Below, piece by piece: positions 24,601 through 36,525 of a DNA stretch of 64,000 nucleotides (positions within the stretch are counted from its first letter, which is position 1; every line of letters begins with the position of its first letter). The stretch covers positions 21,745,326 through 21,809,325 of the forward strand of contig ML677364.1 of NCBI GenBank assembly GCA_007922305.1, read 5' to 3'. Both the position numbers and the translations under genes were made by a program. Origin of the DNA: Dermatemys mawii (Eukaryota > Chordata > Testudines > Dermatemydidae). The notes under the pieces were generated by a model that worked only from the letters and a program-made list of their open reading frames with translations, made no database searches and had not been told where the DNA came from.

Positions 24601-27600
24601 AGAGGGGTGACCCATCAATCATTTTCTTCTCTTTATAAAAACACAGCAATTAAGAGAACATACTAAAAATTAAGTTCAGCATACATTCGCCTGACCATAT
24701 CCTGCTCTCAATTGATGCATGGGAAGAGGACAGGTGAAGGCTTCTTGAAATCTGTATTTCAGATTAGTTGATAGGAAGAGTTTAATATACATTATGAAGT
24801 AAGGATATGCTTGAGTATGAATGTTAAACACTGAAAATAATGGCTATAATTCTGTTTCGTTACCCAATTGTTATGGCCTTAAAACTGCTGTGTTTAGATA
24901 TTTAATATGTTGCTAAAATGCACTAGTAATACTTAGAAATACAATTGATTTTACTATCACTTCAAATAAAATTTGCAGTACAGTGAGGAACAAAGAATGA
25001 TATGGATTCTAGAGCTGGTCCAGAACTACTTGATTCATGTGTTTTTTACTTCAGACTATAAATTTAAATTAAATGTATAACTAAATCTATGAAACTTGAT
25101 CAGTTGCATAGTCTCCAAGGTTCACTCTTTTCCCCAGAGTTTCAAAATGAACTGGATACAGGAGCAACTAATCTTAAAGGAATAGGAGTGGAGTGTAGAA
25201 TATGCTGCATGTTTTAAAGGGGGTCTCGCAGATTGGTCTACCCCTGTGCAGCTGTGAGCTAAAGGAGGTATGGTGAACAACATTTCCCAAGTGCTTCTCC
25301 TGTAGCGGTGTGGCTCCCCTGCACACCTAGACAGAGTTGTAACTAAATGCCATAGTGGAAAAAACCCTGAATTTAAATAAATTAAAGATTGTAATTAATA
25401 AGGATTCTGAGAATTGCAGGTGTTTTTCTAAGCAGATTCAAGACTATCATTATCAAATTAACAATTCTCGTTTGCGGTTTCCCTTTTAACTGTTTAACTT
25501 CCCACCATCTGCATGATTGCATGATGAAGCCTCATATATAAATCAACACCCCCATCTCCTTCTTTGCCCTAAGTAATACAAAGAAAAACCTTAACAATGA
25601 AACTGCATAAAAGAGAGTGTGAGCCCTTGGATTTCTGTGATACAGACTGTTCTTTCTTGAAAGCACCAAATCAAGAGTATTCTGCACTGATGGGCATAGG
25701 ATGTTATGTTAATGAGAGGTTTCATTTTAGCCCTTGAGATTACTGTTCCTATAAATTCTACCTGAAAAGTAATCCGGTTTTCAAATACCATGTGTGAATG
25801 TGCCATCCCAGCTGCATTCTAGAAGAGACATTACAGAGACTGAATTGGTGCAACAGAGGGCAATTTTTTTTAACTCGGGCTGTCTATGCTATCAGTTATA
25901 TAATTATGAGGAAAAATTAGCCAGCACATCTGCCATGCACAGCGTAGAAAACAGGTAGCCTTATTCATCCTTGTCCTGCACCATATGTTAGTAATTTATA
26001 TCACTGCAAAACATATACAAAATAGATGTAAAACATTGCCATTCTGGTTTGGGAGTATTTTGTGTTCACTTTGCACTGGCGGAAATGATTACACATACAC
26101 AGGCAGCAAAGAACAGGCCCTAAGAAGAGTGTAGGAGGTTAGAAAGAGGAATATTGCTGACTGTAATACTGAAGACTGAAAGAAAAAGACAGATTGAAAC
26201 CATTTGTGATGGTAAAATTTAAAATAAGAGGTTCTAGCAAGTCTGGTTAAGGAGAGAGACATATATACAATATATAAATTCAGGCAGAATCTCTTTATGA
26301 AAAGGGTGATGAAATATGGAATAAACAATAGAAAGTAGAAATGTAAGTGGCTAATGAGGCAGTTAAGAGGATTTTGGATGGAAAGTTTTGGAGTGTAATC
26401 ACGAAATAGGTTTTTGGATTTAAACAAATGAGTAACAGACCATATATGTTTTCCTGCTTTTTTTTTTTTTTTTTTTTTTTAAGATTCCTAGGCTGTATAT
26501 TAAAGCTGTTGAAAAGATAGAGGATTTAAAAAGACTCAAAAGAAAAGATTTTTATCATCAAAAATATTTTTAAATTGTCACTCAGAAATATTCATTACCC
26601 AACATAATAATTAGAATAATTGCTGTAGTTTACTAATTATTGATGTTGTTAAACATCAGTATACAATGTAGATCAGATCTGCAAAATTCTGCTTACCTAG
26701 AACAAATGTGTTATTTTTAAAATCAGTGAGCAATATTTTATAAGCTTTCTGTCTTTAACCATCATCATGGTGAGGAACAGGCAAGTAGATTTTGGTTTTA
26801 GGCTGTTAGGTGTTCACGTCCCATTGTAAGGCTGATATATTCAGTGCTTTATTGTTCCTGTGACATGTTAACAATTTCAACAATGGACTTGTCCACTGGA
26901 AATTATTTTCTAATTACCAATGGCTGAATTAAACATTGTTCCAAAATAGGAGGTACAGTAAAAAAAAATTAAAATAAAAAAATAAAAAGACCTGGAGAGC
27001 CTACTAACCAGGAAGAAGTTGGTATCCCTTGAGGTTACATTTATGTTATGTAAGACCATGTGAAATGATTACAGAGGGATTTTCCTGGTTTTGTGCAGAC
27101 TATAGTTGTGAGGGATTTTGCCTATATATCCTGCTGAACTGAGTCTTAAGAGTTATTACTATCTTAAATAGAAAAAAATACAGGAATTGTGATATCCACT
27201 TTGGCACACTGAAGGTTCTGATTTTGTGTGTCATACTGTGTAAGAAATATATGGTATAAAAACAAACCTTAGTTAAGCAACTGCTTAACTGATTACTGTA
27301 CCAGCTTTCTTAGGGTTATTTTAATTTTGCTTGCTTATCTAAAAAAAGGGACCCAAACATTGAATTTAGTTGTATTGTTAAATATCCTGAACACCAGCAT
27401 CTAATAGTACAGGATATAAGAAGATAAAAATAGTATTGGACCATGATTTGGCTAACACAAACTAGAAAATTGGTTGATATAACCATTCTGGTTTTCAGAA
27501 TAAAATTGCACAACCGCAAGAGAAAATAACACTGGTACTTACTCACTATCTTGGTAAGGTGACTTTGAACTGATTTTTGACTCAGAGTCCCTCAAAATAG

Positions 27601-30145
27601 GGGCCTCATTTGTGTCAAACTGGTTATTAATTCTGGTGTCACCAACACAACGGAGGGAAAGAAAATCCAAAATAAATGCATAAGATGGTTTGTTCAATTA
27701 CTTACATGCCAGTTCACCAAGGTCTTCTTCCCAGTGGATTTCTAATAGTCAACCGTCTTAACCTACTTCCTCACAAATTATACTAGCCCCAGGATCTAAC
27801 ACTCCTAACTATTTAATATAAAATAAACTCCTACATTTATGACAGACTATACATAAAGAATGCAATTCAAGAGGCTTGTGTACTTGTTCTGTTTTATATT
27901 TGTTTACATCTAGAACTTGAAAGGCAATATGAAACTGTTAACTACGGTAGACACATATGTAGCGTTCTATAGTCTTAGTTAACAACAGTAACTTGCTCAC
28001 TTTCAAAACTACTTTACAACAATCTTGATTGGAATCCATTACAGAATAAGAACACATACTGTAACTCTGTGACAGTCTTTAAAGCACGTACACATATGCA
28101 TGTACACTCTTTATTAGTTAGGTATCCTGTTTCAGGAAGTGGTCAGTTGACTGATTTGTGTTGTCACCCAAGAGAAAACCTGCATCTTTGTTCAGCCATC
28201 AGCTTTCAGCTCAGTTATTGTTCACAGTGGGAGTTGACGCTGAAAACATAGGTGTAGCTAAGGACGGAAACAACTATTTTCTGTTCTCAGTTTGCTAGCA
28301 AGCAATTGGAATTCCTGGAAAATAGAGACAATTAAAGATGTCTGTCCAAGATAGATATTTGATGTCTCCAGGGAGACTCCCAGATGACTAGCCCAGGACC
28401 TCAGTTTTAACCCTTCCACGTGTCCATACTTTCAGGAAGCAATGTGCTGAAGGAGATAGGTTGTTTTATCCCATTTTTTATAGACGGGTTCAACTTCGTT
28501 TCTCTTCGTGGAGGTGCTAGCATGACTCAATCAGACGGCGACCCATACTTTTGCCAAAGATTCAAAATATCCAATCAAAATGTTAATTGTCCTCTCTGAC
28601 TATCCAATCAGGAAATGACACATCACCTTTAGAATTTTTGCTGCTAGGGCTTGACTTTTCCAGACTCTTTGTCCAACACATCTTGTCACACCGGCTTTTG
28701 TATGACAAGCTAGTCCATTGCTGTTGGTATGACATGGTCAGCAACTTATCTCCTCTGCAAGTCGCTTTCCGTGAGCCCCTCTGCAGTGCATCCCTTGGCC
28801 AGTTTGGCTGTTATTCTTGCTCAAGTTGCAGTTTCTCCATCAGCACTTTCCTAGCTGTTGAAATGCTCAGCTTATAGTTCATATAATTTCTAAAAAGTTC
28901 TTTCATATTCTTTGATGCTCTTTAAATTTGTTTTAACTGTCCATTATACAATGCAAAATCATGTCAAGAACCGTTGTCCTCCAGCAGGCCAGAACAGGTG
29001 TGTAAATCCTCTATGTATGGCTAAGCTGAGTCTGTGCATTATTAATCAAATAATTACCTTTCAGATTATTCCACGCTTTGATCAAATGCCCTTCTAAACA
29101 CACTATTTGGTTTCAGTTCCCTTTATTTACTGCCTCTTTCCCCCCAGGTGCGTATAACTAACATGATAGCATGAGCATACTTTACTGAAAATTTTAGCCT
29201 TATTTCTTCACTTTGTCACTACTAAAAGAAATCAATATGAATGCAACCTGTTTCTTTCCCTAATAGGATTAATAAAGTAAGCCCTGCCATTAAAGTTTAC
29301 AAGTATTGCCGAAAGCTGAATCACTTAGTTGACTTCCCTTTTATACATATAACGTTTTTTAATCATAATATTAGATTCCATCTAGTTCCCTATTTTTCAC
29401 TACTGTATCTGACACATCATATAGTAACTTAATATTTAATATAAATTTTTAATTCATTCAGACAGGGAGAAAAAGGGAGGTTTATTTGGCTGCACCAACC
29501 GTACACTCATGAGAAAGGTTACAGAGACTCCATTTCCTCAAACAGTCTGAAGAAACCTTGCCATTATACTTTAATTTTTTTTCTCAGTCCTCTGTCCTGA
29601 CTTTCCTAAACCATTGATACCTGGGCAATTCTTAAACAGTAATAACTCATAATTTTGGGCCTTGGTTGCTACAACTGTTTTGTTTTTCGGATCACTGCAT
29701 TCTTGGTAGTATTGCAAAATATTATGTCTTAATGCAATTACTAATAAGCATGATATCTGCACAGACCTATGAGTGTTTATATGTTTAGCTCATTGAATAA
29801 AGAAGCTTATCACTTACCTGTGAGGAAGCTTTTAATTACTTTTCTGAATTGACTCCAGAGATTAATGGGTAGATAAAAGATGCTTTATTGTTTTCATTTA
29901 TCTTTATTGAGATGTCTGTATTTTTATTAAGCTCCACCTTTGATCTTTTACTCTTTCTTTGCATTAGTAATTGAAAAATATTTGAGTGCAAACAGACTGT
30001 AATATGTAATTTCCATTAGTCCATTGTAGTTGTTACCAAAAGCTTTTTTTTATTTAGTCCTTAGCAGTGATAAATTCCACTATACACAGTGTTAGAATTG
30101 AACATTCAAAAACATATTTCAATGAAGAAAACAACCTAAGAATTG
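24601..30145. other. Unmarked non-coding DNA, possible LTR-like tract
   Basis: 27635-28500 has a slightly LTR-like texture (gtgtcaccaacacaacggag, ataaatgcataagatggtttg), but I cannot define ends. The frames at 28587-28877 and 29571-29762 show no domain. Confidence 0.4.
26458..26480. repeat. Poly-T run (23 bases)
   Basis: Twenty-three consecutive T. It could be the A-tail of an antisense retrocopy, but I see no recognisable body at 26481 onward. Confidence 0.95.
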
Positions 30146-30240
30146 CTCTACAGAATCAGAGTTTTGATCCATCTAGTCAAAACTCTTGTCTTTGACACTA
30201 GCCAGCATCAGATACTTCAGGGGAAGGTGTAAGAAATCCT
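30146..30240. repeat. Old interspersed repeat fragment
   Basis: gatccatctagtcaaaactcttgtctttgacactagccagcatcagatacttcagg resembles a widespread sauropsid repeat with ggtccatctagcccagtatc. Boundaries approximate. Confidence 0.5.
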
Positions 30241-30526
30241 GCAGCTGGCAGATGTAAAAAAACTCCTATCATGGAGCTACACACAGTATAGCTCAGATTT
30301 GATGGGTCCCTCTGGGGATGTAGTGAGGACAGCGCAAGGAGCCTCTTCCACTTGCAGGCTCTGTGCAAGGGTATATCACAGTTGTGATCTTTCACAGAGC
30401 AAGCTGTGCAGGCATAATCCTGGATGCACAATAGCTCCCAGCATCCCCCTAGGTTTGTGCAGATCTGCACCACGTGCAAGGTGGACTGTTGCCTGAATGC
30501 CACAATTTGGCCCTTTGCGCTAGTAA

Positions 30527-30681
30527 AAGGTTTCAGAGTGGTAGCCATGTTGGTCTGTATCTGCAAAAAGAACGAGGAGTATTCATGGCACCTAGAGACT
30601 AACCAATTTATTTGGGCATAAGCTTTCCTGGGCTAAAACCCACTTCATCAGATGCATAGAGTGGAACATACAGTAGCATTT

Positions 30682-30735
<54 letters not shown>

Positions 30736-30865
30736 GAGAACATGAAAAGATGGGAGTTGCCATACCAACTCTAAGAGACTAATCAATTAAGGTGAGCCCA
30801 TGGACGCTTATGCCCAAATAAATGTGTTAGTCTCTAAGGTGCCGCAAGTACTCCTTGCTCTTTTT
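30527..30865. mobile_element. Penelope-like / turtle-type repeat with inverted ends
   Basis: The left part reads aaaaagaacgaggagt...ggcacctagagactaacc...tttgggcataagctttc. The right part (30807-30865) is the inverse: gcttatgcccaaataaatg, then agtctctaaggtgccgcaag, then tactccttgctcttttt. The middle has an AT/CA microsatellite (30681-30735) and cagagaacatgaaaagatgg. On the minus strand the left part contains CTGATGA and GAAAGCTTATGC blocks. I recall the family as very common in turtles. The Penelope-like assignment is inference. Confidence 0.7.
30681..30735. repeat. (TA)n/(CA)n microsatellite inside a mobile element
   Basis: Alternating TA for about 36 bases, with one GTA interruption, is followed by about 11 CA units. 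It is part of the repeat at 30527-30865. Confidence 0.95.
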
Positions 30866-31447
30866 ACTAGAAAAAGGGTAGCTCAGGTCAGGAATCAGTA
30901 AGAGGCTTTCTACATTCCCTGCCTCTGTAGAGAGCTGATATGCAGCTACCAACCTGATAGAGGGAAAGGCTGGGTCTGGGCAAGGGAACAGATGGTTGAA
31001 TATGGCAGGGAGCTTCTTTCACCCTTCCCTTATTAAGCTCCCTGAATCAAGCCAGCCTCTTGTGAAAAACCACAACATGGCCAGTGTATGTAACTAGTGC
31101 ATACCTTCAAGTTCCTATGTGATGGTATGCTCCCTGTTCCCTCTCCATTCCATCCCCAATACTCTTTCATCTCCTTCCACCACACATGTCTATGTGCCTT
31201 TTACTGTACTGCTCTGTATGACTGGAATGCTTTCCCCAAACCTGTTCACCAAGCCATAGTGCCTGGACTAATTTAAATTCTTCCTAAGTACTTCCTTCTA
31301 TCACCTAGACTACAAGCAATTGAGGTGAAATGAAAGGTAAAAATAACAAAAGATGTGTTTTTCAGTGGAACCAACATGATATATCCATGTCTTACTGTGC
31401 AATCACATGATCTTATTGTTACCCGAGTCTTTCCTCTCTCCCATAAC
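30866..31447. other. Unmarked non-coding DNA
   Basis: Nothing recognised. Confidence 0.6.
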
Positions 31448-31749
31448 TAGGACCCTATGAAATCTGTTTTAGTATTTTGGATTTTTGAATGAATTATTTT
31501 CTGATTTTGTTTTTTTTCCCCCATGTTTTCATGGCAGGGAAAGAGAAGGAGGCACAGAGCTCCTCTGTCCCAGTGGCTGTTGGGAGGGAAGGGTACAGAG
31601 CTCCTCCGTACCCAGGGCCGCGGCTGGGGGGAGGGGGCAGGAGGGGAGGCACAGAGTTCCTCCATCATCAGGTCTGCTGCAGAGAGAGAGAGAAGGGATT
31701 CAGTGTTATTGTTTTGATTCCACAATTCTGTCCATTTCATAGGGCCCTA
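31448..31749. mobile_element. MITE with TAGGRCCCTATGAAAT TIRs and CATAAC target duplication
   Basis: The left TIR is TAGGACCCTATGAAAT (31448-31463). The right TIR is the complement, ATTTCATAGGGCCCTA (31734-31749). CATAAC flanks the element on both sides (31442-31447 and 31750-31755). The interior is a GC-rich tract with repeated cacagagctcctc / acagagttcctcc units, and it gives several overlapping open frames that I regard as non-coding. Confidence 0.85.
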
Positions 31750-31755
31750 CATAAC

Positions 31756-33714
31756 CTTTTCAGCAAGATTTCTGCTGCCCCTACTTTAAACTATGGATGT
31801 GACCCTGCAAAAATTTACACCTGTGCTTTACATGCATGGTGAATAGTCTCACTGCAGTCAAATGGGACTACTCAGTCCATAAAGTTAAGTACTTGTGTAA
31901 CTCTGTGAAGGATCAGAGTCCTTAAAGTCTTACTGCCTAGCAGAATTCTAGGAGGGGGAGCAAAAGTACCACAAACTGTCTTTCACTGGATGAGTGTAAA
32001 GCTGCCTTCTTGGGTGTAGGAAACTGCAAATTGCATTCCCTTGCACCCAGGGAGGTGAATCAAACCTAGAGGTCCATTTCATCTTTAATGTTCTGTCTGC
32101 TCCATTTGTCATGTCTTGGAAAGACCTGCACTTTCTGACGTACAATAAAGTACATGAAAATCTTGAATAAACTATGCATAATTTTTGTTAGGAATGCGCC
32201 CTTTGTTAAGTGTAAAGTTCAGCATTATAATTTTGTTAGCCTTGTAATAGAGGGATCAAAATGTTTACTAATGGGACTCAGAAGCAGAGAGTTTGGTTAT
32301 ATTAGTTACAAAAATATAATTATTATAATTAAGATTGCAAAGCACTAATGAAGTTCTGTAACAGTTACCCCTTTTCCTCAGAGATTTGCTTTGCAAACTT
32401 GATTTGAATTTTATATTACATGGAGGAAATCTCTATCATTGTAAAATGGAGACCATGAATGAAGGCTCCATACTGTTATGGATGTACTGAGGATGGTGAA
32501 GCCCAGTGCAGGGGGGGATGGTTAGCGGTGTTACAAGGAGTTGCTTGGCAGGGGAGACAACTCATTCAGATGCAGTTCCTGGTTTCTCTCTCTTTTTGCA
32601 CAGAGAGATTTCTGTGGACCTAGGGTTCCCTCTAATATCACTCATGGGGGGACAGAGATGGACCAGGCAAGACCTCAAAACTAAAACAAGAACAGAGGAG
32701 GTTACTGGGAGTAGAGATGTGTTCTTTTTCCCCTAATCACCTGGGGTTTTCTTTTCCCTGTTATGCCTCATACTCCACTCCAGCAGACAGCTGTATAAGA
32801 GAACAGTCAACTGGGAAATCACTACTGCTGGCCAGGCAATCTGTTCAGACTCCTGGCTGGTAAAAAGTCAGCTCACTGTGGAGATGAAAATAACAATAAA
32901 CAGCAGAGCACAGGGACTGGAGTTGCAGCTTACGCTTATGTGGAGTGTTTCTTGCTCCAGTGCTCCACCCCACCCCCTTCCACGTGCACTCAGATAAGGA
33001 AAGTCACAGTCTGGCCCTTCATGTGGTTGTGAAGTAAAGAAAGAATTCTTGAAGATGAGAGATTGAGACACCCTTCATTTCAGTGGTACTGCTTATTGAA
33101 TATGGTACTGCTGAGGATGAATAAGAAGAACAGATTATTAAAAGAGTCTTCTGTTGACCAGGAATGTGTTTCTCAGATACATTACAGCAAAGTATTTAAG
33201 CGACAATTCATATTAATTCTTATTTTCAGCAAGTAAGAATGTCTTCCAGCTAATACTTTGAAGAAAACATACTGGTACGGAGCCAAACTCCTCCCCATTG
33301 TAAACTCACTGGAGTCAGTTGAGTTATACTAGGGATGAATTACTGCATCGGTCATGTAAAAACATATACCCAGCATGCTTTACTGTACACTTTCAAACAA
33401 AGGACTCCATCCTTCTTCATGTGAAGTCTATTGTAAAACTCGCATTGTCTTTATGGGACTAAATTGTGAAATTCCTGCACCATCCCACCGTAAGCCCTTC
33501 ACCTAAGAGCTTGCCTAGGTGCAGGAGGAGCTTCATCCTTCCATCCAGCCTCCATCCCACAGCCCCACCTAGCCTGCTAGCCAGTATGCAGTAGGGCAGT
33601 GCTATGGTTGAACCTCCTCCCTTTTTTGCCCCTTTTGAGAAGTGCCAGCCACATTTATAAATTAAATAATGAAAGGTGGTTTTTTTTTCAGAGCTAGCTG
33701 AAACAAAACATTTG
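31756..33714. other. Unmarked non-coding DNA
   Basis: No gene seen. A faint palindromic old repeat (33280-33360: ccaaactcctccccattgta ... gagtcagttgagttatac) is present. Confidence 0.55.
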
Positions 33715-33920
33715 CCTCATCTACACGCAAAGTGACACTGGTTTAACTAAAGGTCAGATGTTGCATCAGGTTAGTTAAACCAGTGTAGCTTTGCATATGG
33801 ATACTCTTACATCAGTTTAAATTTGGTTTACATTAGTTTAACTTGGCCCAGTTCTATACCAATATAAGACAGTCCACACACAGAGTTGCCCTGGTGTAAC
33901 CAAATCAAAGGTGTTGCAGT
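33715..33920. repeat. Old MITE-like repeat (tggtttaactaaa / ttagttaaaccag)
   Basis: The start (ctcatctacacgcaaagtga) and interior inverted blocks (actggtttaactaa at 33739 and ttagttaaaccagtgta at 33771) fit an old turtle-type short DNA element. Further gtttaa/ttaaac and gtgtaacc blocks follow. The boundaries are approximate. Confidence 0.5.
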
Positions 33921-34039
33921 TACAGGTGCTAGCTGCATTTATCTCCTCTTTCTGATCTTTCTCAGTGCATCCCCATAGATGTCAGGCCTTGTGTCTATAC
34001 CTCTCCTGGGGTGGAATTCCACAAGTCACCCACACCTAG

Positions 34040-34690
34040 ACCAGGACCTGTGTATCAACTTTGCTTACGCAGCAGGATCTGACTGGTGTCTGCAGCTGTA
34101 TTTTGTCCCTCTGGGAGTCTGTGTTATGCAAAGATCAGACAACCTTCTTAAAACCAAAGTATTGTTTATTTTAGCAGTGGGAAGAAAACATTTAGAGAAA
34201 AGGGATTTTAAAACAACAGTTTTCACACGTCTTTCTTACCTAAAGGCTTACTATCCCCTTATTAGTAGCATAGGCAGGCCTAACTTCTTCCTACACCACC
34301 ATGGGTCCTGGGTTTTAGTCTGGTCCCCTGACTACCTGCCCTGAACCACTCCCTCTTGAGAGAGGCAATCCCTTTTTAAACATATACAGTTTGATCTCCT
34401 GGTTCCCAGATCTTGGCCCTGCTTGTCAAAACCAATTTTTTCAGTTGGCTGGAGCCCCACGGTAGAATCTTCCAAGCTAATAGTTTGGAAATTGTCTTTT
34501 AACAACCCGTACATGTTTATCAATGGGTAGTTTATCTTGTGCCATTGTTTCCCTTCCTACTTGTCCTCCTTTCTGTCCCTTATTAAACTACAGCAATACA
34601 GCCATGCAGTACACATCCCAATAACCAGGTCAACATGCAATATTTTTAAATTATTGCAGAGCAGCTGCAATTCTGTCACAGCTGAAACAT
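34040..34690. repeat. LTR-like interspersed repeat, unclassified
   Basis: This contains caaccttcttaaaaccaaag tattgtttatttt and long stretches with neither ORF nor TIR. It has the texture of a solo LTR read in the antisense direction (TTTATT-type complement of a polyadenylation signal). I cannot define the TG...CA ends, so this is a tentative call. Confidence 0.3.
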
Positions 34691-35529
34691 CCCACCTTTA
34701 GTTACACTGGTGCACCTGCTGTGTGTAGACACGTGGTTAATGGAGTCTCTTCTTTGCATCGTTTACTCAGACACATTTACAGAAATTTATAGCTTGGTTT
34801 CTATTTAAACATATACTACCAAAATAGCTGTACATGATTCATCTCCCCTGAATTCTTAAATGTCACATCATGCAGGGTAAGAGCAGACATGTCATCATGT
34901 TATTAATACAAGGGCAGTGGATTATTGGCATTAATATTTGTATTTATTTTCACATTTCAGGTAAGAAAATTATTTTTTTCTGTATTATACCTGACTTGGG
35001 GCTTGGTTTTGCCTTTTCTCTGCAGCTACATGGTTACACACAGGGCAGGGCATAACATGATCTGTGTAACTCCAGCTGTGCCTTCCACCTAGAGCTCAAG
35101 TATGTTATTGGGAATAGAGGACAGCAATGATGTAGCTCCCACTTGATGAGGCAGGAAGCTGGGGCAACCTGAAAGGGCCATTCTTCAGCCACAGTAGTCC
35201 TGGGATCTGCACAGTTGGAGCCTGAGTTCCTGCAGAGAGTAGGGCTCTATGAATCTTCAACCCTCTGAGCTTTGAAAAGAGATGAACTTCATGGAGTTGC
35301 CTACGTATGTACTTTTTCCCTTCCTGAGGGGTTCCCCTTGGATCAGAACATGTGACTTCATGTTTGGAAATATATTTACTGGGGCAGATCCTCAGCTGGT
35401 CATACATTGTCATAGGTCCACTGAAGTCAGATTCTTCCCTGCTGTAAATTTCTGTGAAGTCAGTAGAGTTACATCAGAGATGAATGTGGCCCATTGTTCG
35501 CTGGTGGTTACCCTGCTCCAAAAGTAAAA
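34691..35529. other. Non-coding with an old repeat
   Basis: 35385-35490 (gcagatcctcagctggtcat, ccactgaagtcag, gaagtcagtagagttacat) is an old palindromic interspersed repeat. The rest is unmarked. Confidence 0.5.
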
Positions 35530-36203
35530 GGGGTAAAACAGCCCTGGAGTGGCCTATTGCTGGATAGAAAGCAGCAAACTTGGGCTGTTACTGGGAGAAA
35601 GCAGCAAACCTATGCTGATTGGAATTGCAGCCCAGCTGTGGCTGGGTCAATGAGGGCTGATAAAAGGGCTGAGAGTTTGGCGCTCAAACACTCTCTCTGG
35701 CTACACTGAGAGAGGAGGACCTGGCTGTCTGGGAAGCTGAAGAGGGTACCGAGGCTGGAGCAGTGCTGGGGAAGGGGCAGGCTGAGTCGGGGAGTTCAGG
35801 CCTGGCGATCTCCCAGGATGCAGGCCTGATACAAAGGCCTAAGGAAGGTAATGGGGTTAGACAGAGGCAGCTGGGCCAAAACCCTCTTGCCTATGATGAG
35901 TGGCTGTTACACTGCAGTCTGTCCCAGGGAGTGGGGGCTTGATGATGACTGGCAGTAGTCCAGACTGAGGCAAGGTGAGGCTCAGAAGCTTGGGAGTTCC
36001 CCAGGGAGGGGAGACCCAGAGGCAGAGTGTGGGGATACTGCCAAGGGGCAGCACCCCAGGAAAAAGGGCAGTGGGGTCCAGGGAGGGACACAGGGCCTGT
36101 GGACAGCAAGACACCGGCCTGCAGAGGGCGCTCCAGCTGCAAAAGAGCTAATGCCTGGATGACCAGCAGGAGGTGCCACAGGAGTGAGTCATCGCGCCGT
36201 CAC
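35530..36203 (+). repeat. GC-rich composite repeat (LTR-like or large MITE)
   Basis: This GC-rich block carries cagccctggagtggcc, gggctgataaaagggctgag (a TATA-like ataaaag), ggaggacctggctg, gcagagggcgctccagctgc and a terminal gagtgagtcatcgcgccgtcaca. I recall similar blocks as repeats in turtle genomes. The TATAAAAG-like spot and the TCACA end would suit an LTR or a terminally repeated element. The open frames inside are low-complexity and not credible genes. The left boundary is uncertain. Confidence 0.5.
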
Positions 36204-36384
36204 ACCTATAAACTTAAAAACCCCAAAATGATTTTGTCCTTTGCAAGTGCATATATAGGTGGTTTACTAGACGAAGGGCGGAGGATGAGTTCAGTCTATT
36301 TCAGCTCATAGATGTCCTGGTTTGTACTTAGTGCTACTGTAATGTGGTGGTTTAAAAGCATATTCTCTTTATGGTGATATTAGC

Positions 36385-36525
36385 AAACCTGTGGTCCCCA
36401 GACTGTGGGGTGCATCCCTCCTAGGGAGGCGCAAAAGGATATCCAGGGGACACGGTGGGGCCCAGGCCGGCTCTACAGGGGGCAAGGAGGGAGCACCATC
36501 CAGCCCTGCTCTGTCCCCAGTAATT
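36385..36525. repeat. hAT-like MITE fragment
   Basis: gtggtccccagactgtgggg and gcatccctcctagggaggcgc resemble the ends of the 'bad-terminus' CAAACT...GGGTGCG hAT-derived repeats known in amniotes. The right part fades into unmarked sequence near 36525. Confidence 0.4.

Noticed and set aside
26458..26480. Poly-T as a sign of an antisense processed pseudogene
   Set aside because: No recognisable coding body next to it.
29571..29762. Antisense frame that looks protein-like
   Set aside because: I considered a processed pseudogene, but could not match it to any protein family and saw no poly-A tail or parent gene.
31485..31842. Overlapping open frames in a GC-rich block
   Set aside because: They lie inside the MITE with TIRs at 31448 and 31749, occur in three frames at once and are low complexity.
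35530..36203. Possible CpG-island promoter for NPAS2
   Set aside because: GC-rich but CpG-poor by eye, and it reads as a repeated element; the start-codon exon is over 11 kb away with no exon seen here.
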